A DNA stretch of 64,000 nucleotides. Source: Scleromatobacter sp964418745. GTDB lineage: Bacteria > Pseudomonadota > Gammaproteobacteria > Burkholderiales > Burkholderiaceae_C. Below, in pieces: positions 16,701-26,465 of the stretch (position 1 is the stretch's first letter; each line of letters begins with the position of its first letter). The position numbers were made by a program, and so were the translations under genes. Below the pieces are notes generated by a model, which was given only the letters and a program-made list of their open reading frames with translations, was not told where the DNA came from and did not search any database. The stretch is taken from the NCBI GenBank assembly GCA_964418745.1, contig CAYQMX010000029.1:1-64000 (forward strand), in the 5' to 3' direction.

Positions 16701-16728
16701 GACGACGGCGGCCACGGCCGCCGTCGTC
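16701..16728. terminator. Bidirectional hairpin between convergent genes
   Basis: GACGACGGCGGCC (16701-16713) and GGCCGCCGTCGTC (16716-16728) are perfect complements, followed by CGTTTC. It lies exactly between the convergent stops at 16685 and 16733. Confidence 0.6.
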
Positions 16729-16732
16729 CGTT

Positions 16733-17908
16733 TCAGCGCGCGTCCAGCGGCCGCTGGCGCGCGCCGCACAGCGCGCCCAGCGCCAGCACGACGGCCGAGC
16801 ACAGGAAGCCGCGCTGCAGACCGCCCGGGCCATCGGCCAGCCGGCCCAGCAGGCTGGGGCCGAAGATCTGGCCCAGCGCGAACACGATCGTGAACGCGCC
16901 GATGCCGGACGCCCATGCGGTGGGCGCCAGGTTGTGGCGCACGAAGGCGGTCGTCGAGGCCACCACGGACAGGAAGGTGCAGCCGAACAGCAGGCACGAC
17001 AGCGCCACCACCGCCGGCTGCGCGCCGAGCACCGGCAACAGGGTCGCGACCGCGAGGATGGCGTTGAGCAGGGCCAGCGCCTGGCCGCCGCGCACGCGGC
17101 GCAGCAGGCCGGCCCACAGCCAGGACGAGGCCACCACCCCGGCGCCCAGCAGGCCGTAGAACGCGGTGACCCATCCCGGGGCGATGCCCTGCTCGCGCAG
17201 CAGCGTGACGATGAAGGTCATGTAGCCGATGTAGCCGAGGCCGAACAGCAGGTAGCCCAGCAGCAGCATGGCCATCGGCCGCCAGGGCACGCGCACGCGG
17301 CCGGCCGCGGCGGTGCCGGCGCCGGTCTCGAGCAGGTCGGCCGACGCGCGCGTCACGCCGCAGGTGACGAGCGTGCACGCGAGCGACAGCGCGCCGAGCG
17401 CGATCCAGGCGGCGCGCCAGGGCAGCGGCGGCACGAGCGCCGTGGCGCCGAGGATGCCCAGCCCGGTGCCGCCGTAGTAGAGCCCGACGACCAGCCCCGG
17501 GTGCGCCGCGCGCGCCGACAGCCGCGTGGCCAGCAGCCCGCCGCCGACGAAGGTCGCGGCGCTGGCGACGCCCGCCAGGGTTCGCAATGCAAACAGCGCC
17601 GCATCGCTGGGTGCGAAGGCATGCGCCACGAGGATGGCCGCGGCGGCCAGGCCGCCGGCCACCAGCACGCGCAGCGCGTCGTGGCGCGCGAACCAGCGCG
17701 GCGCCAGCAGCGCGCCGCCCAGGTAGCCGGCCGCGTTGGCGGTGTTCATCGCGCCGGCGGTGAAATAGCTCCAGTGCAGCTCGACCCGCATCGGCGGCAG
17801 CAGCAGCGCGTAGGAAAACCGCGCCAGCCCCAGCGAGACGGCGGCGGCCAGCGCGAGGGCGCAGGCGAGGGGCAGCGGGCTGCGCGGCGGGGGCGTCGGG
17901 ACGATCAC
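16733..17908 (-). CDS. MFS transporter, YbfB/YjiJ type
   Basis: A 391-aa inner-membrane permease with about 12 predicted hydrophobic helices. Typical features include ARFSYALLLPPMR in TM1, GYLGGALLAPRW in TM2, GLYYGGTGLGI, and the second-half YMTFIVTLLREQG. This matches the YbfB/YjiJ branch of the major facilitator superfamily, whose substrates are largely unknown. The start is taken as GTG 17908 because the hydrophobic N-terminus begins directly after it; the frame is open further upstream. It is divergent from argG. Confidence 0.8.
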   Translation of the reverse strand: MIVPTPPPRSPLPLACALALAAAVSLGLARFSYALLLPPMRVELHWSYFTAGAMNTANAAGYLGGALLAPRWFARHDALRVLVAGGLAAAAILVAHAFAPSDAALFALRTLAGVASAATFVGGGLLATRLSARAAHPGLVVGLYYGGTGLGILGATALVPPLPWRAAWIALGALSLACTLVTCGVTRASADLLETGAGTAAAGRVRVPWRPMAMLLLGYLLFGLGYIGYMTFIVTLLREQGIAPGWVTAFYGLLGAGVVASSWLWAGLLRRVRGGQALALLNAILAVATLLPVLGAQPAVVALSCLLFGCTFLSVVASTTAFVRHNLAPTAWASGIGAFTIVFALGQIFGPSLLGRLADGPGGLQRGFLCSAVVLALGALCGARQRPLDAR

Positions 17909-18055
17909 GCGACGAGTATCCCGCCCGGCGCGGGGCGTGTCTGTCGGGAGTCGCCACGGTGGCGCGGCGAGGCCGCTGCCGCCCGGGTTCTTGGGACCGC
18001 GCCCATTTGCGCCGAGAATGGCGGGGTTTCCCGCATCCCGACCCTCGGCCTCGAC

Positions 18056-19393
18056 ATGACCACCATTCTCCAGAACCTGCCCGCCCAGCAAAAGGTCGGC
18101 ATCGCTTTTTCCGGCGGCCTCGACACCAGCGCCGCGCTGCACTGGATGCGCCTGAAGGGCGCGATCCCCTACGCGTACACCGCCAACCTGGGCCAGCCCG
18201 ACGAGCCGGACTACGACGAGATTCCCCGCAAGGCGATGCAGTACGGCGCCGAGAAGGCGCGCCTGATCGACTGCCGCGCACAGCTGGTGGCCGAGGGCAT
18301 CGCCGCGCTGCAGAGCGGCGCGTTCCACATCACCACCGCCGGCAGCACGTACTTCAACACGACGCCGCTGGGGCGCGCCGTCACCGGCACGATGCTGGTG
18401 TCGGCCATGAAGGAGGACGACGTCAACATCTGGGGCGACGGCAGCACCTTCAAGGGCAACGACATCGAGCGCTTCTACCGCTACGGGCTGCTCGCCAACC
18501 CGTCGCTGAAGATCTACAAGCCCTGGCTGGACCAGCTGTTCATCGACGAGCTGGGCGGCCGCGCCGAGATGTCGGAGTTCCTGAACAAGGCGGGCTTCGG
18601 CTACAAGATGTCGACGGAGAAGGCCTACTCCACCGACTCCAACATGCTGGGCGCCACGCACGAAGCCAAGGATCTCGAGCACCTGAGCAGCGGCATGAAG
18701 ATCGTCCAGCCCATCATGGGCGTGGCGTTCTGGCGCGACGACGTGGAGGTCCGGCGCGAGGAGGTGTCGGTGCGCTTCGAGCAGGGCATGCCCGTGGCGC
18801 TGAACGGCCAGACCTTCGACGACCCGGTGGCGCTGCTGCTGGAGGCCAACCGCATCGGCGGCCGCCACGGCCTGGGCATGAGCGACCAGATCGAGAACCG
18901 CATCATCGAGGCCAAGAGCCGCGGCATCTACGAGGCCCCGGGCCTGGCGCTGCTGTTCATCGCCTACGAGCGCCTGGTCACCGGCATCCACAACGAGGAC
19001 ACGATCGCGCAATACCGCGACAACGGCCGCGCGCTGGGCCGCCTGCTGTACCAGGGCCGCTGGTTCGACTCGCAGGCGTTGATGCTGCGCGAGACCGCGC
19101 AACGCTGGGTGGCCAGCGCCATCACCGGCGAGGTCACCCTCGAACTGCGCCGCGGCAACGACTGGTCGCTGCTCAATACCGAGTCGCCCAACCTCACCTA
19201 CAAGCCGGAGCGCCTGACGATGGAAAAGGGCGCGCTGAGCTTCACGCCGGCCGACCGCATCGGCCAGCTGACCATGCGCAACCTCGACATCCAGGACACG
19301 CGCGAGAAGCTGCTGAACTACGCCAAGAACGGGCTGCTCGGCTCGGGCACCGGCACCGCGATGCTGCGGCTGGGCGACCAGGCCGAGGACTGA
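18056..19393 (+). CDS. argG: Argininosuccinate synthase
   Basis: A 445-aa cytoplasmic enzyme of arginine synthesis that ligates citrulline and aspartate using ATP. The N-terminal ATP-pyrophosphatase loop FSGGLDTSA is intact, and the long form (E. coli ArgG-like) is shown by its length and by GSTYFNTTPLGRAVTGT, DVNIWGDGSTFKGNDIERFYRYG and KAYSTDSNMLGATHEA. ATG 18056 aligns with the expected start. There is no strong ribosome-binding site. Another arginine gene, argA, lies 18 kb away. Confidence 0.96.
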   Translation: MTTILQNLPAQQKVGIAFSGGLDTSAALHWMRLKGAIPYAYTANLGQPDEPDYDEIPRKAMQYGAEKARLIDCRAQLVAEGIAALQSGAFHITTAGSTYFNTTPLGRAVTGTMLVSAMKEDDVNIWGDGSTFKGNDIERFYRYGLLANPSLKIYKPWLDQLFIDELGGRAEMSEFLNKAGFGYKMSTEKAYSTDSNMLGATHEAKDLEHLSSGMKIVQPIMGVAFWRDDVEVRREEVSVRFEQGMPVALNGQTFDDPVALLLEANRIGGRHGLGMSDQIENRIIEAKSRGIYEAPGLALLFIAYERLVTGIHNEDTIAQYRDNGRALGRLLYQGRWFDSQALMLRETAQRWVASAITGEVTLELRRGNDWSLLNTESPNLTYKPERLTMEKGALSFTPADRIGQLTMRNLDIQDTREKLLNYAKNGLLGSGTGTAMLRLGDQAED

Positions 19394-19441
19394 ACCGAGG
19401 CGCTCCGCCGGCGCGAGGTCGACGGCCGCGCGCCGCGGGGC

Positions 19442-21268
19442 TCAGTGGTAAATCTGGGCGTTGGCCACCGAGGTGTAGCTGTCCGAGTTGCCGCCCACGA
19501 CGAGTACGGTGCCATCACCCAGCAGCGTTGCCGTGAATTCAGAGGAGGCAATGGGAAGCGCGCCGGTGACGCTGAACGTTCCGGACGTCGCATCGAACAA
19601 TTCGTTCGTTGCACCCAGCACCAACACCCTTCCATCGCCGAGCGTCACAATTGCATCCCGCTCGCTGTGATGGCCTGTGAGCAACGATCCCACCGCGGTG
19701 TAGCCGTTCGTTGCAGGATCGAAGACCGCGGCGTTGAAGGCATCTTGAAAGCCGCTGATTTCGCCACCCGCAACAAGAACGCGTCCATCGGCAAGGCGCG
19801 ACGCCAGGTAGAAGATCGTCGCCACCGGCGGCGCTCCCGTCGCGACGGCATTGCTTCCGGAAGAATCGAAGATCCCGGACGCCCTAACCTGGAAATGCCC
19901 CAGGTCTTCGTTGTACATGGCACCCGGCACCAGCACCTGCCCGCCATTCAATCCGATCGCTGTCTCACCAAGACCGCCTCCGAGCGGGTCCAGAGCGGAG
20001 GTGAAGGACCCGGCTAGGGGGTCATAGATTTCAACAGTGGTACTCACGGTCGAGCTGGCCCACGCCTCGCCACCGGCAATCAGGACATTCCCGTTCACGA
20101 GCCTGACTGCGGTATGGCGCCATCTCGAGCTCGACATTTGACCGGTGGCCGTGAATTGCCCAGTCACTGGATCGTAGAGCTCGGCCCCCGCGCTACCACC
20201 TCCGGCGATCAATACCCTTCCATCGGCCAGCAGCGTGGCTGTGTGAAGGGTGCGAGCCTGAAGCAACGACCCGGTCGCCTGGAACGACCCCGTCGCAGGG
20301 TCGTACAACTCCGCTTCCAGCACGTCGACGGCGCCCCCGGTCTGGGCGTGGCTGCCGCCCGCGATCAGCACCTTGCCGTTGGCCAGCAGCGTGGCCGTGT
20401 GGCCGGAGCGCGGGTGCACCATCGTGCCGCCCAGCGTGAAGAACCCGGAACTCAGCGTGACGGACGTCGTGGCGGTGGTCGCGCCACCCGCGTCGTTCGT
20501 GACGGTCAGCGTATAGGTCTGGTTGGCGGCAGGGCTCACGCTGACGCTGCCGCCCGACACGATGGCCAGGTTGCCCGGCGTGATGACCCCCGAGCCGCCC
20601 GCGAAGGCCGCCGACAGCGTGGCACTGCCGCCGCCGGAGATGCTGGCGGGCGTCGCCGTGAACGACGAGATCACCGGCACCGCATCCACCGCCACCGCCA
20701 CGGTGGCCGTGGCCGTCGTGCCAGCGGGGTTGGTGGCCGACAGGGTGTACTGCGTCGAGGCCGTGGGCGAGACCGTCTTGCTGGTGGCCGTGCCGACGTC
20801 GCCGACGCCATGGTCGATCGTGACCGTCGTCGCGCCCGTGGTCGTCCAGCGCAGCACGGTGCTCTGGCCCGCGGTGATCGCGCTCGTGTCGACCGCGAAG
20901 CTCGTGATGGCGGGAACCGCGTTGATCGTGGATTGCGCCGTGCCGGCCGGCGACGCGTGGCCCGCGGCGTCGGTGGCGACCACGCTCAGGCCGACCACGC
21001 CGGTGGCACCCGCGGTGAACACCACGGTCGCGCCCTGGCCACCGGAGGTGATGACCCCGCCGTTGATGGTCCAGGCATAGGTCCATCCGGACTGGGCCGG
21101 GACCGTGGCGACATAGCCCGCCCCGCCGGCCGTCACGTTCGCGGGGGCGCTGACGGTCGGGGCCGCGGGCCCTCCGCCGCCGCCGCCACCGCCGCCGCAG
21201 GCGGCCAACAGGAGCGCCAGCCCGCCAGACAGGCAGGCGCGGACGAACCCCATTCGTCGAATGTTCAT
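19442..21268 (-). CDS. Kelch-repeat lipoprotein with Ig-like domains
   Basis: A 608-aa secreted protein. A lipoprotein signal (LALLLAACGG) is followed by a poly-Gly run, then Ig-like/PKD-type beta domains (about 35-275, e.g. VISSFTATPASISGGGSATLS and AVPAITSFAVDTSAITAGQ). Five to six Kelch-type blades follow (repeated HTATLLADGRVLIAGG..ELYDPATG units, about 280-608), probably forming a beta-propeller like galactose oxidase or Kelch proteins. A GGGAGAAG ribosome-binding site precedes ATG 21268. The DNA of the propeller half is visibly less GC-rich than its neighbours. It is likely cell-surface or periplasmic; ligand unknown. Confidence 0.82.
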   Translation of the reverse strand: MNIRRMGFVRACLSGGLALLLAACGGGGGGGGGPAAPTVSAPANVTAGGAGYVATVPAQSGWTYAWTINGGVITSGGQGATVVFTAGATGVVGLSVVATDAAGHASPAGTAQSTINAVPAITSFAVDTSAITAGQSTVLRWTTTGATTVTIDHGVGDVGTATSKTVSPTASTQYTLSATNPAGTTATATVAVAVDAVPVISSFTATPASISGGGSATLSAAFAGGSGVITPGNLAIVSGGSVSVSPAANQTYTLTVTNDAGGATTATTSVTLSSGFFTLGGTMVHPRSGHTATLLANGKVLIAGGSHAQTGGAVDVLEAELYDPATGSFQATGSLLQARTLHTATLLADGRVLIAGGGSAGAELYDPVTGQFTATGQMSSSRWRHTAVRLVNGNVLIAGGEAWASSTVSTTVEIYDPLAGSFTSALDPLGGGLGETAIGLNGGQVLVPGAMYNEDLGHFQVRASGIFDSSGSNAVATGAPPVATIFYLASRLADGRVLVAGGEISGFQDAFNAAVFDPATNGYTAVGSLLTGHHSERDAIVTLGDGRVLVLGATNELFDATSGTFSVTGALPIASSEFTATLLGDGTVLVVGGNSDSYTSVANAQIYH

Positions 21269-21350
21269 TCTGACTTCTCCCTGTCGATTCTCTTGTGCCG
21301 GCACGGTGCGCCCTGGCATCTCGATGCTACCCGACCAGCAGGTGCAAAGG

Positions 21351-21845
21351 TCAGCGCGACCCGACCCGCTGCAGCAGGCACACCGCCCGCGTCTCGATGG
21401 CCCGGCCCTCGCCCACCGGCCCCATCTTCTCGGCCGTCTTCGCCTTCACGTTGACCTGGTCCACCTCGACGCCCAGCGCCACCGCGATCCGCAGGCACAT
21501 CGCGGCGATGTGCGGCGCCATCTTCGGCGCCTGGGCGACGATGGTCGAGTCCACGTTGACCGGCTCCCAGCCGGCCGCGCGCACGCGGCGGGCGGCTTCG
21601 GCGAGCAACGCGATGGAGTCGGCGCCCTTGAAGGCCTCGTCGGTGTCGGGGAAGTGGCGGCCGATGTCGCCCAGGCCGGCGCCGCCCAGCAGCGCGTCGG
21701 TGATGGCGTGGCACAGCGCGTCGGCGTCGGAGTGGCCCAGCAGGCCGGCCACGTGCGGGATGGTGACGCCGCCCAGGATCAGCGGGCGGCCGGCGTGCAG
21801 CTGGTGGGTGTCCCAGCCCTCGCCGATGCGGAACGGTGCGGTCAT
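21351..21845 (-). CDS. ispF: 2-C-methyl-D-erythritol 2,4-cyclodiphosphate synthase
   Basis: A 164-aa enzyme of the MEP isoprenoid pathway that forms the cyclic diphosphate with release of CMP. Metal-binding residues appear in GWDTHQL (D, H) and the ILGGVTIPH...LLGHSDADAL motif. The family C-terminal signature VNVKAKTAEKMGPVGEGRAI is complete. ATG 21845 overlaps the ispD stop by ATGA, giving a coupled ispD-ispF pair. Confidence 0.95.
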   Translation of the reverse strand: MTAPFRIGEGWDTHQLHAGRPLILGGVTIPHVAGLLGHSDADALCHAITDALLGGAGLGDIGRHFPDTDEAFKGADSIALLAEAARRVRAAGWEPVNVDSTIVAQAPKMAPHIAAMCLRIAVALGVEVDQVNVKAKTAEKMGPVGEGRAIETRAVCLLQRVGSR

Positions 21846-22615
21846 GGCGTCACTTTCGGAGGGGCGAAGGAACGGGTGCGCAGCAGGCGCTCGGCGAGCG
21901 CGAAGTCCTCGGGCCAGGTCACCTTGATGTTCTCGAAGTCGCCACGTACCAGGCGCGGCGCGTGGCCCGCGCCTTCCATCGCGCTGGCCTCGTCGGTGAT
22001 CGCCAGGTCGGGCCGGGCGAAGGCGGCGCGCAGGGCGTCGCGCAGCATGCCGATGCGGAACATCTGCGGTGTCTGCGCGGCCCACATCGCCTCGCGCGGC
22101 ACGGTGGCGGCCACGCGATCGGCGGCGTCGGCGCGCTTGAGCGTGTCGGGCAGCGGCATCGCCAGCAGGCCGCCCACCGCGTCGTCGCGGCAGGCATCGA
22201 CCAGCCGGCGGACCGACTCGGGGTGGATCAGGCAGCGGGCCGCGTCGTGCACCAGCACCCAGTCGCGGGCATGGGCGCCGCGGCCGAGCAGGTCGTGCAG
22301 GCCGGCGTAGACGGTCTCGGCACGCGTGCGGCCGCCGACCTTGGCCGACCAGCAGGCGCCAGCGGCCTCGGCATCGCCCTCGGCCGCGAGCGCGTCGAAC
22401 TGCGTGTCGCCGGGCGACAGCACCACCAGCGTGGCGTCGAGTTCCTTCACGCGCGCGAGCGCCTCCAGCGTCCACAGCACCAGGGCGCGGCCGGCCAGGG
22501 ACTCGTACTGCTTGGGACCGGCGGCGCCGGAGCGCGTGCCGAAGCCGGCGCACGGCACCAGGGCGAAGAAGCGGGGGACGGACGCGAGGGAATCACCTCG
22601 CTGCGGGCTTGTCAT
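21842..22615 (-). CDS. ispD: 2-C-methyl-D-erythritol 4-phosphate cytidylyltransferase
   Basis: A 257-aa enzyme transferring CMP from CTP to MEP in isoprenoid synthesis. The nucleotide-binding loop LVPCAGFGTRSGAAGPKQY is clear, with HDAARCL and DENIK-like DFENIKVTWPEDF near the C-terminus. ATG 22615 is preferred to an upstream ATG at 22642 because the conserved N-terminus follows shortly after it. It is divergent from mfd. Confidence 0.94.
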   Translation of the reverse strand: MTSPQRGDSLASVPRFFALVPCAGFGTRSGAAGPKQYESLAGRALVLWTLEALARVKELDATLVVLSPGDTQFDALAAEGDAEAAGACWSAKVGGRTRAETVYAGLHDLLGRGAHARDWVLVHDAARCLIHPESVRRLVDACRDDAVGGLLAMPLPDTLKRADAADRVAATVPREAMWAAQTPQMFRIGMLRDALRAAFARPDLAITDEASAMEGAGHAPRLVRGDFENIKVTWPEDFALAERLLRTRSFAPPKVTP

Positions 22616-22746
22616 GGGGCCTGATTCTAGAATCCCCTCCACTGCCGCTCGATTCAGCGAGCTTCACGCCTTGCCGGCGCACCGGTTGCCCTCCCTCCGC
22701 GGAGCCCACCGACGCGTCCAAGGCGTGTCCTCATTTCAACGCCCCC

Positions 22747-25700
22747 ATGCAACTGCCTTCGCTCGTTCCCGGACAACGCTACACGCTGCCCCGCCCGCCC
22801 GGCGCGGCCGACGCGCTGCTGATCGCCCACCTGGCGTCCGCGCGCGCGGCGCAAGGCCAGCTGACGCTGGTGGTGTGCGCCGAGCCGGCCGACAGCCAGC
22901 GCCTGGCCGACGAGCTGCCCTTCTTCGCGCCGCACCTGCGCATCGCCGTGTTCCCCGACTGGGAGACGCTGCCGTACGACCAGTTCTCGCCGCACCAGGA
23001 CCTGGTCTCGGAACGCCTGGCCACGCTGTGGCGCCTGTACCGAAAGAGCCAGGGCCTGGGCAGCGCCAATACCGGCGTGCCGGTGGCCGCGGCGCGCGGC
23101 AAGGCGGCACCGGATCCGACCAAGAGCGTGAACGCGAACAAGGAGGACGACGAAGGCGTCGACGTCGTCATCCTGCCGGCCAGCACCGCGCTGACCCGCC
23201 TCGCGCCGCCGTCGTTCCTGGCCGCCACCACGTTCAACTTCAAGCAGAAGTCGCGCCTGGACGAGGCGGCGCTGCGGGCCCAGCTGACCCTGGCCGGCTA
23301 CTCGCACGTCAGCTCGGTGGTGTCGCCGGGCGAGTACGCGGTGCGCGGTGGCCTGATCGACCTGTTCCCGATGGGCTCCAACGTGCCCTACCGCGTGGAC
23401 CTGTTCGACAACGAGGTCGACTCGATCCGCACCTTCGACCCCGACACCCAGCGCAGCCTCTACCCGGTGCCGCAGGTGCGCCTGCTGCCGGGCCGCGAGT
23501 TCGCGCTCGACGAGGCCTCGCGCAAGGCGTTCCGCGTGCGCTGGCGCGAGCGCATCGAGGGCGACCCGACCAAGGCGCGGCTGTACAAGGACATGGGCAA
23601 CGGCATCGCCGGCGGCGGCATCGAGTACTACCTGCCGCTGTTCTTCGACGAGACCGCGACGATCTTCGACTACCTGCCCGGCTCCGCCACGCTGGTGCTG
23701 CACGGCGCCGTCGACGACGCGCTCCAGCGCTTCTGGACCGACACGCGCGACCGCCATCGCTTCCTGAAGGCCGACCCCGACCGACCGATCCTGCCGCCCG
23801 AGGACATCTTCCTGAAGAGCGAGCAGTTCTTCGACGCGACACGCGCCTTCGGAACGCTGTCGCTGCGCCCCGCCGTCCCGCCGGTCGCAGGTCCGACCTG
23901 GCTCTCGGGAGGCGAGGATCACATCCGAGCCGAACCGAGCTCCCCCTCGGGGGGCAGCGACGGGATGAGCGTGGGGGCAGATACCTCTTGGGCACGGCCG
24001 CTGCCGGACGTCAGCGTCGAACGCGGCGCCACCGCCCCGCTGGCCCGCCTGCAGCGCCACGTCGACACGACTTCGTACCGCATCCTGCTGGTGGCCGACA
24101 GCGAAGGCCGGCGCGAGACGCTGCTGGACATGCTGCGCGACCACGCGATCGAACCGATCAGCGTGGGCACGCTGGCCGAGTTCGAGGCCAGCGAGGAGAA
24201 GGTGGCGATCACCGCAGCGCCGATCAGCGAGGGCTTCTTCTGGTTCGAGCCCGACGCGGCCGTGCCGCGCACGATCCAGTTCATCACCGAGAACGAGCTG
24301 TTCGCCACCGGCACCACGCCGCGCCGGCGCCGCCGCGGACAGGAGCAGGTCAGCAGCGTCGACGCGCTGATCAAGGACCTGTCGGAGCTCAAGCTGGGCG
24401 ACCCGGTCGTCCACGCCGCGCACGGCATCGGCCGCTACATGGGCCTGATCAACATCGACCTGGGCGAGGGCCCCAGCGAATTCCTGCACCTGGAATATGC
24501 CGACAAGGCCACGCTGTACGTGCCGGTCGCCCAGCTCGCGCTGATCAGCCGCTACACCGGCGTCTCGGCCGAGGAGGCGCCGCTGCACAAGCTGGGCTCG
24601 GGCCAGTGGGACAAGGCGCGCCGCAAGGCCGCCGAGCAGGTGCGCGACGCCGCGGCCGAGCTGCTGAACCTGTACGCGCGCCGCGCCGCGCGCGACGGCT
24701 ACTCGCACCGCTTCTCGCCGCACGACTACGAAGCCTTCGCCGCCAGCTTCGGCTTCGAGGAAACGCCCGACCAGCGCGCCGCCATCCACGCGGTGATCCA
24801 GGACCTGGTCAGCCCCAAGCCGATGGACCGGCTGGTCTGCGGCGACGTCGGCTTCGGCAAGACCGAGGTCGCGCTGCGCGCGGCCTTCGTCGCGGTGCAC
24901 GGCGGCAAGCAGGTGGCGCTGCTGGCGCCCACCACGCTGCTGGCCGAGCAGCACTTCCAGACCATCAGCAGCCGCTTCGGCCAGTGGCCGGTGAAGGTGG
25001 CCGAGATGTCGCGCTTCCGCACCGCCAAGGAGGTGGCGGCCGCGATGAAGGGGCTGGAGGACGGCAGCATCGACATCATCGTCGGCACCCACAAGCTGCT
25101 CTCGGGCGACGTGAAGTTCAAGCGCCTGGGGCTGCTGATCGTTGACGAGGAACACCGCTTCGGCGTGCGCCACAAGGAGGCGATGAAGGCGCTGCGCGCC
25201 GAGGTGGACGTGCTCACCCTCACCGCCACGCCGATCCCGCGCACGCTGGGCATGGCGCTGGAAGGCCTGCGCGACCTGTCGGTGATCGCCACCGCGCCGC
25301 AGCGCCGGCTGGCCATCAAGACCTTCGTGCGCAACGAGAGCCAGGGCACCATCCGCGAGGCGGTGCTGCGCGAGCTCAAGCGCGGCGGCCAGTGCTACTT
25401 CCTGCACAACGAGGTCGAGACGATCCGCAACCGGCTCGAGAAGCTGCAGGAGCTGATCCCCGAGGCGCGCATCGCGATCGCCCACGGCCAGATGCCCGAG
25501 CGCGAGCTGGAGGCCGTGATGCGCGACTTCGTCGCCCAGCGCATCAACGTGCTGCTGTGCTCCACCATCATCGAGACGGGCATCGACGTGCCCACCGCCA
25601 ACACCATCGTCATCAGCCGCGCCGACAAGTTCGGCCTGGCGCAGCTGCACCAGCTGCGCGGCCGCGTCGGCCGCTCCCACCACCAGGCCTACGCCTACCT

Positions 25701-26418
25701 GATGGTGCCCGACGTGGAGGGCCTGACCAAGCAGGCGGCGCAGCGCCTGGACGCGATCCAGGCGATGGAGGAGCTCGGCTCGGGCTTCTACCTGGCCATG
25801 CACGACCTGGAGATCCGCGGCGCCGGCGAGGTGCTGGGCGAGAACCAGAGCGGCAACATGATGGAGGTCGGCTTCCAGCTGTACAACGACATGCTGTCCG
25901 AGGCGGTGCGCGCGCTGAAGTCGGGCCGCGAGCCCGACCTGCTGTCGCCCACCGGCGCCTTCGGCGGCGGCATCGACATCAAGCTGCACGCCCCCGCCCT
26001 GCTGCCCGACGCCTACTGCGGAGACGTGCAGACCCGGCTGTCGCTGTACAAGCGCCTGGCCACCGCCGAGCGTCCCGAGACGCTGGACAACCTGCTCGAG
26101 GAGATCACCGACCGCTTCGGCAAGCTCCCCGCCCAGGGCCAGACGCTGTTCGACACCCACCGCCTGCGCGTGCTCGCGAAGAGCTACGGCGTGCTGAAGG
26201 TGGACGCCAACCCCAAGGTCATGAACATCACCTTCCGGCCCAACCCGCCGATCGACCCGATGCGCATCATCGAGCTGGTGCAGAAGAACCGCAGCGTCAA
26301 GCTGGCCGGCAACGACCGGTTGCGCATCGATCGCGAGATCGCCGAGCCGCACGACCGGGCCCAGTACGTGCGCGACCTCCTGCGCTCGCTCGGCCCGCCG
26401 AAGGCGCCCGAGGCCTGA
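22747..26418 (+). CDS. mfd: Transcription-repair coupling factor
   Basis: A 1223-aa DNA translocase that removes RNA polymerase stalled at lesions and recruits UvrA. Order: UvrB-homology N-terminal domains (1-about 500), RNA-polymerase-interacting CarD-like domain (GDPVVHAAHGIGRYMGL), RecG-like helicase motor with Walker A GDVGFGKTE, DEEHRFG box and TATPIPRTLGMAL, then the C-terminal TRCF domain. It is longer than the usual 1150-1180 residues, partly because residues about 385-411 are encoded by a dispersed repeat (23901-23980) inserted in frame in the N-terminal region. A second charged insert (GKAAPDPTKSVNANKEDDEG) lies near residue 120. Confidence 0.95.
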   Translation: MQLPSLVPGQRYTLPRPPGAADALLIAHLASARAAQGQLTLVVCAEPADSQRLADELPFFAPHLRIAVFPDWETLPYDQFSPHQDLVSERLATLWRLYRKSQGLGSANTGVPVAAARGKAAPDPTKSVNANKEDDEGVDVVILPASTALTRLAPPSFLAATTFNFKQKSRLDEAALRAQLTLAGYSHVSSVVSPGEYAVRGGLIDLFPMGSNVPYRVDLFDNEVDSIRTFDPDTQRSLYPVPQVRLLPGREFALDEASRKAFRVRWRERIEGDPTKARLYKDMGNGIAGGGIEYYLPLFFDETATIFDYLPGSATLVLHGAVDDALQRFWTDTRDRHRFLKADPDRPILPPEDIFLKSEQFFDATRAFGTLSLRPAVPPVAGPTWLSGGEDHIRAEPSSPSGGSDGMSVGADTSWARPLPDVSVERGATAPLARLQRHVDTTSYRILLVADSEGRRETLLDMLRDHAIEPISVGTLAEFEASEEKVAITAAPISEGFFWFEPDAAVPRTIQFITENELFATGTTPRRRRRGQEQVSSVDALIKDLSELKLGDPVVHAAHGIGRYMGLINIDLGEGPSEFLHLEYADKATLYVPVAQLALISRYTGVSAEEAPLHKLGSGQWDKARRKAAEQVRDAAAELLNLYARRAARDGYSHRFSPHDYEAFAASFGFEETPDQRAAIHAVIQDLVSPKPMDRLVCGDVGFGKTEVALRAAFVAVHGGKQVALLAPTTLLAEQHFQTISSRFGQWPVKVAEMSRFRTAKEVAAAMKGLEDGSIDIIVGTHKLLSGDVKFKRLGLLIVDEEHRFGVRHKEAMKALRAEVDVLTLTATPIPRTLGMALEGLRDLSVIATAPQRRLAIKTFVRNESQGTIREAVLRELKRGGQCYFLHNEVETIRNRLEKLQELIPEARIAIAHGQMPERELEAVMRDFVAQRINVLLCSTIIETGIDVPTANTIVISRADKFGLAQLHQLRGRVGRSHHQAYAYLMVPDVEGLTKQAAQRLDAIQAMEELGSGFYLAMHDLEIRGAGEVLGENQSGNMMEVGFQLYNDMLSEAVRALKSGREPDLLSPTGAFGGGIDIKLHAPALLPDAYCGDVQTRLSLYKRLATAERPETLDNLLEEITDRFGKLPAQGQTLFDTHRLRVLAKSYGVLKVDANPKVMNITFRPNPPIDPMRIIELVQKNRSVKLAGNDRLRIDREIAEPHDRAQYVRDLLRSLGPPKAPEA
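23901..23980 (+). repeat. Dispersed palindromic repeat, copy A (inside mfd)
   Basis: This copy has the core CTCCCCCTCGGGGGGCAGCG preceded by GCGAGGATCACATCCGAGCCGA. The first 60 bases match copy B (37376-37455) at 56 positions, counted by eye, in the same orientation. Here the element is translated as part of Mfd without breaking the frame. Confidence 0.85.
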
Positions 26419-26465
26419 GCGGGGCGCCGCGCTGGCGCACCGGGTGAGCCCGTGCCCGGGCGACA

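Noticed and set aside
21180..21215. GCC-rich trinucleotide tract considered as a phase-variable repeat
   Set aside because: It encodes the poly-Gly run after a lipobox, a frequent feature of betaproteobacterial lipoproteins. Trinucleotide changes would not shift the frame.
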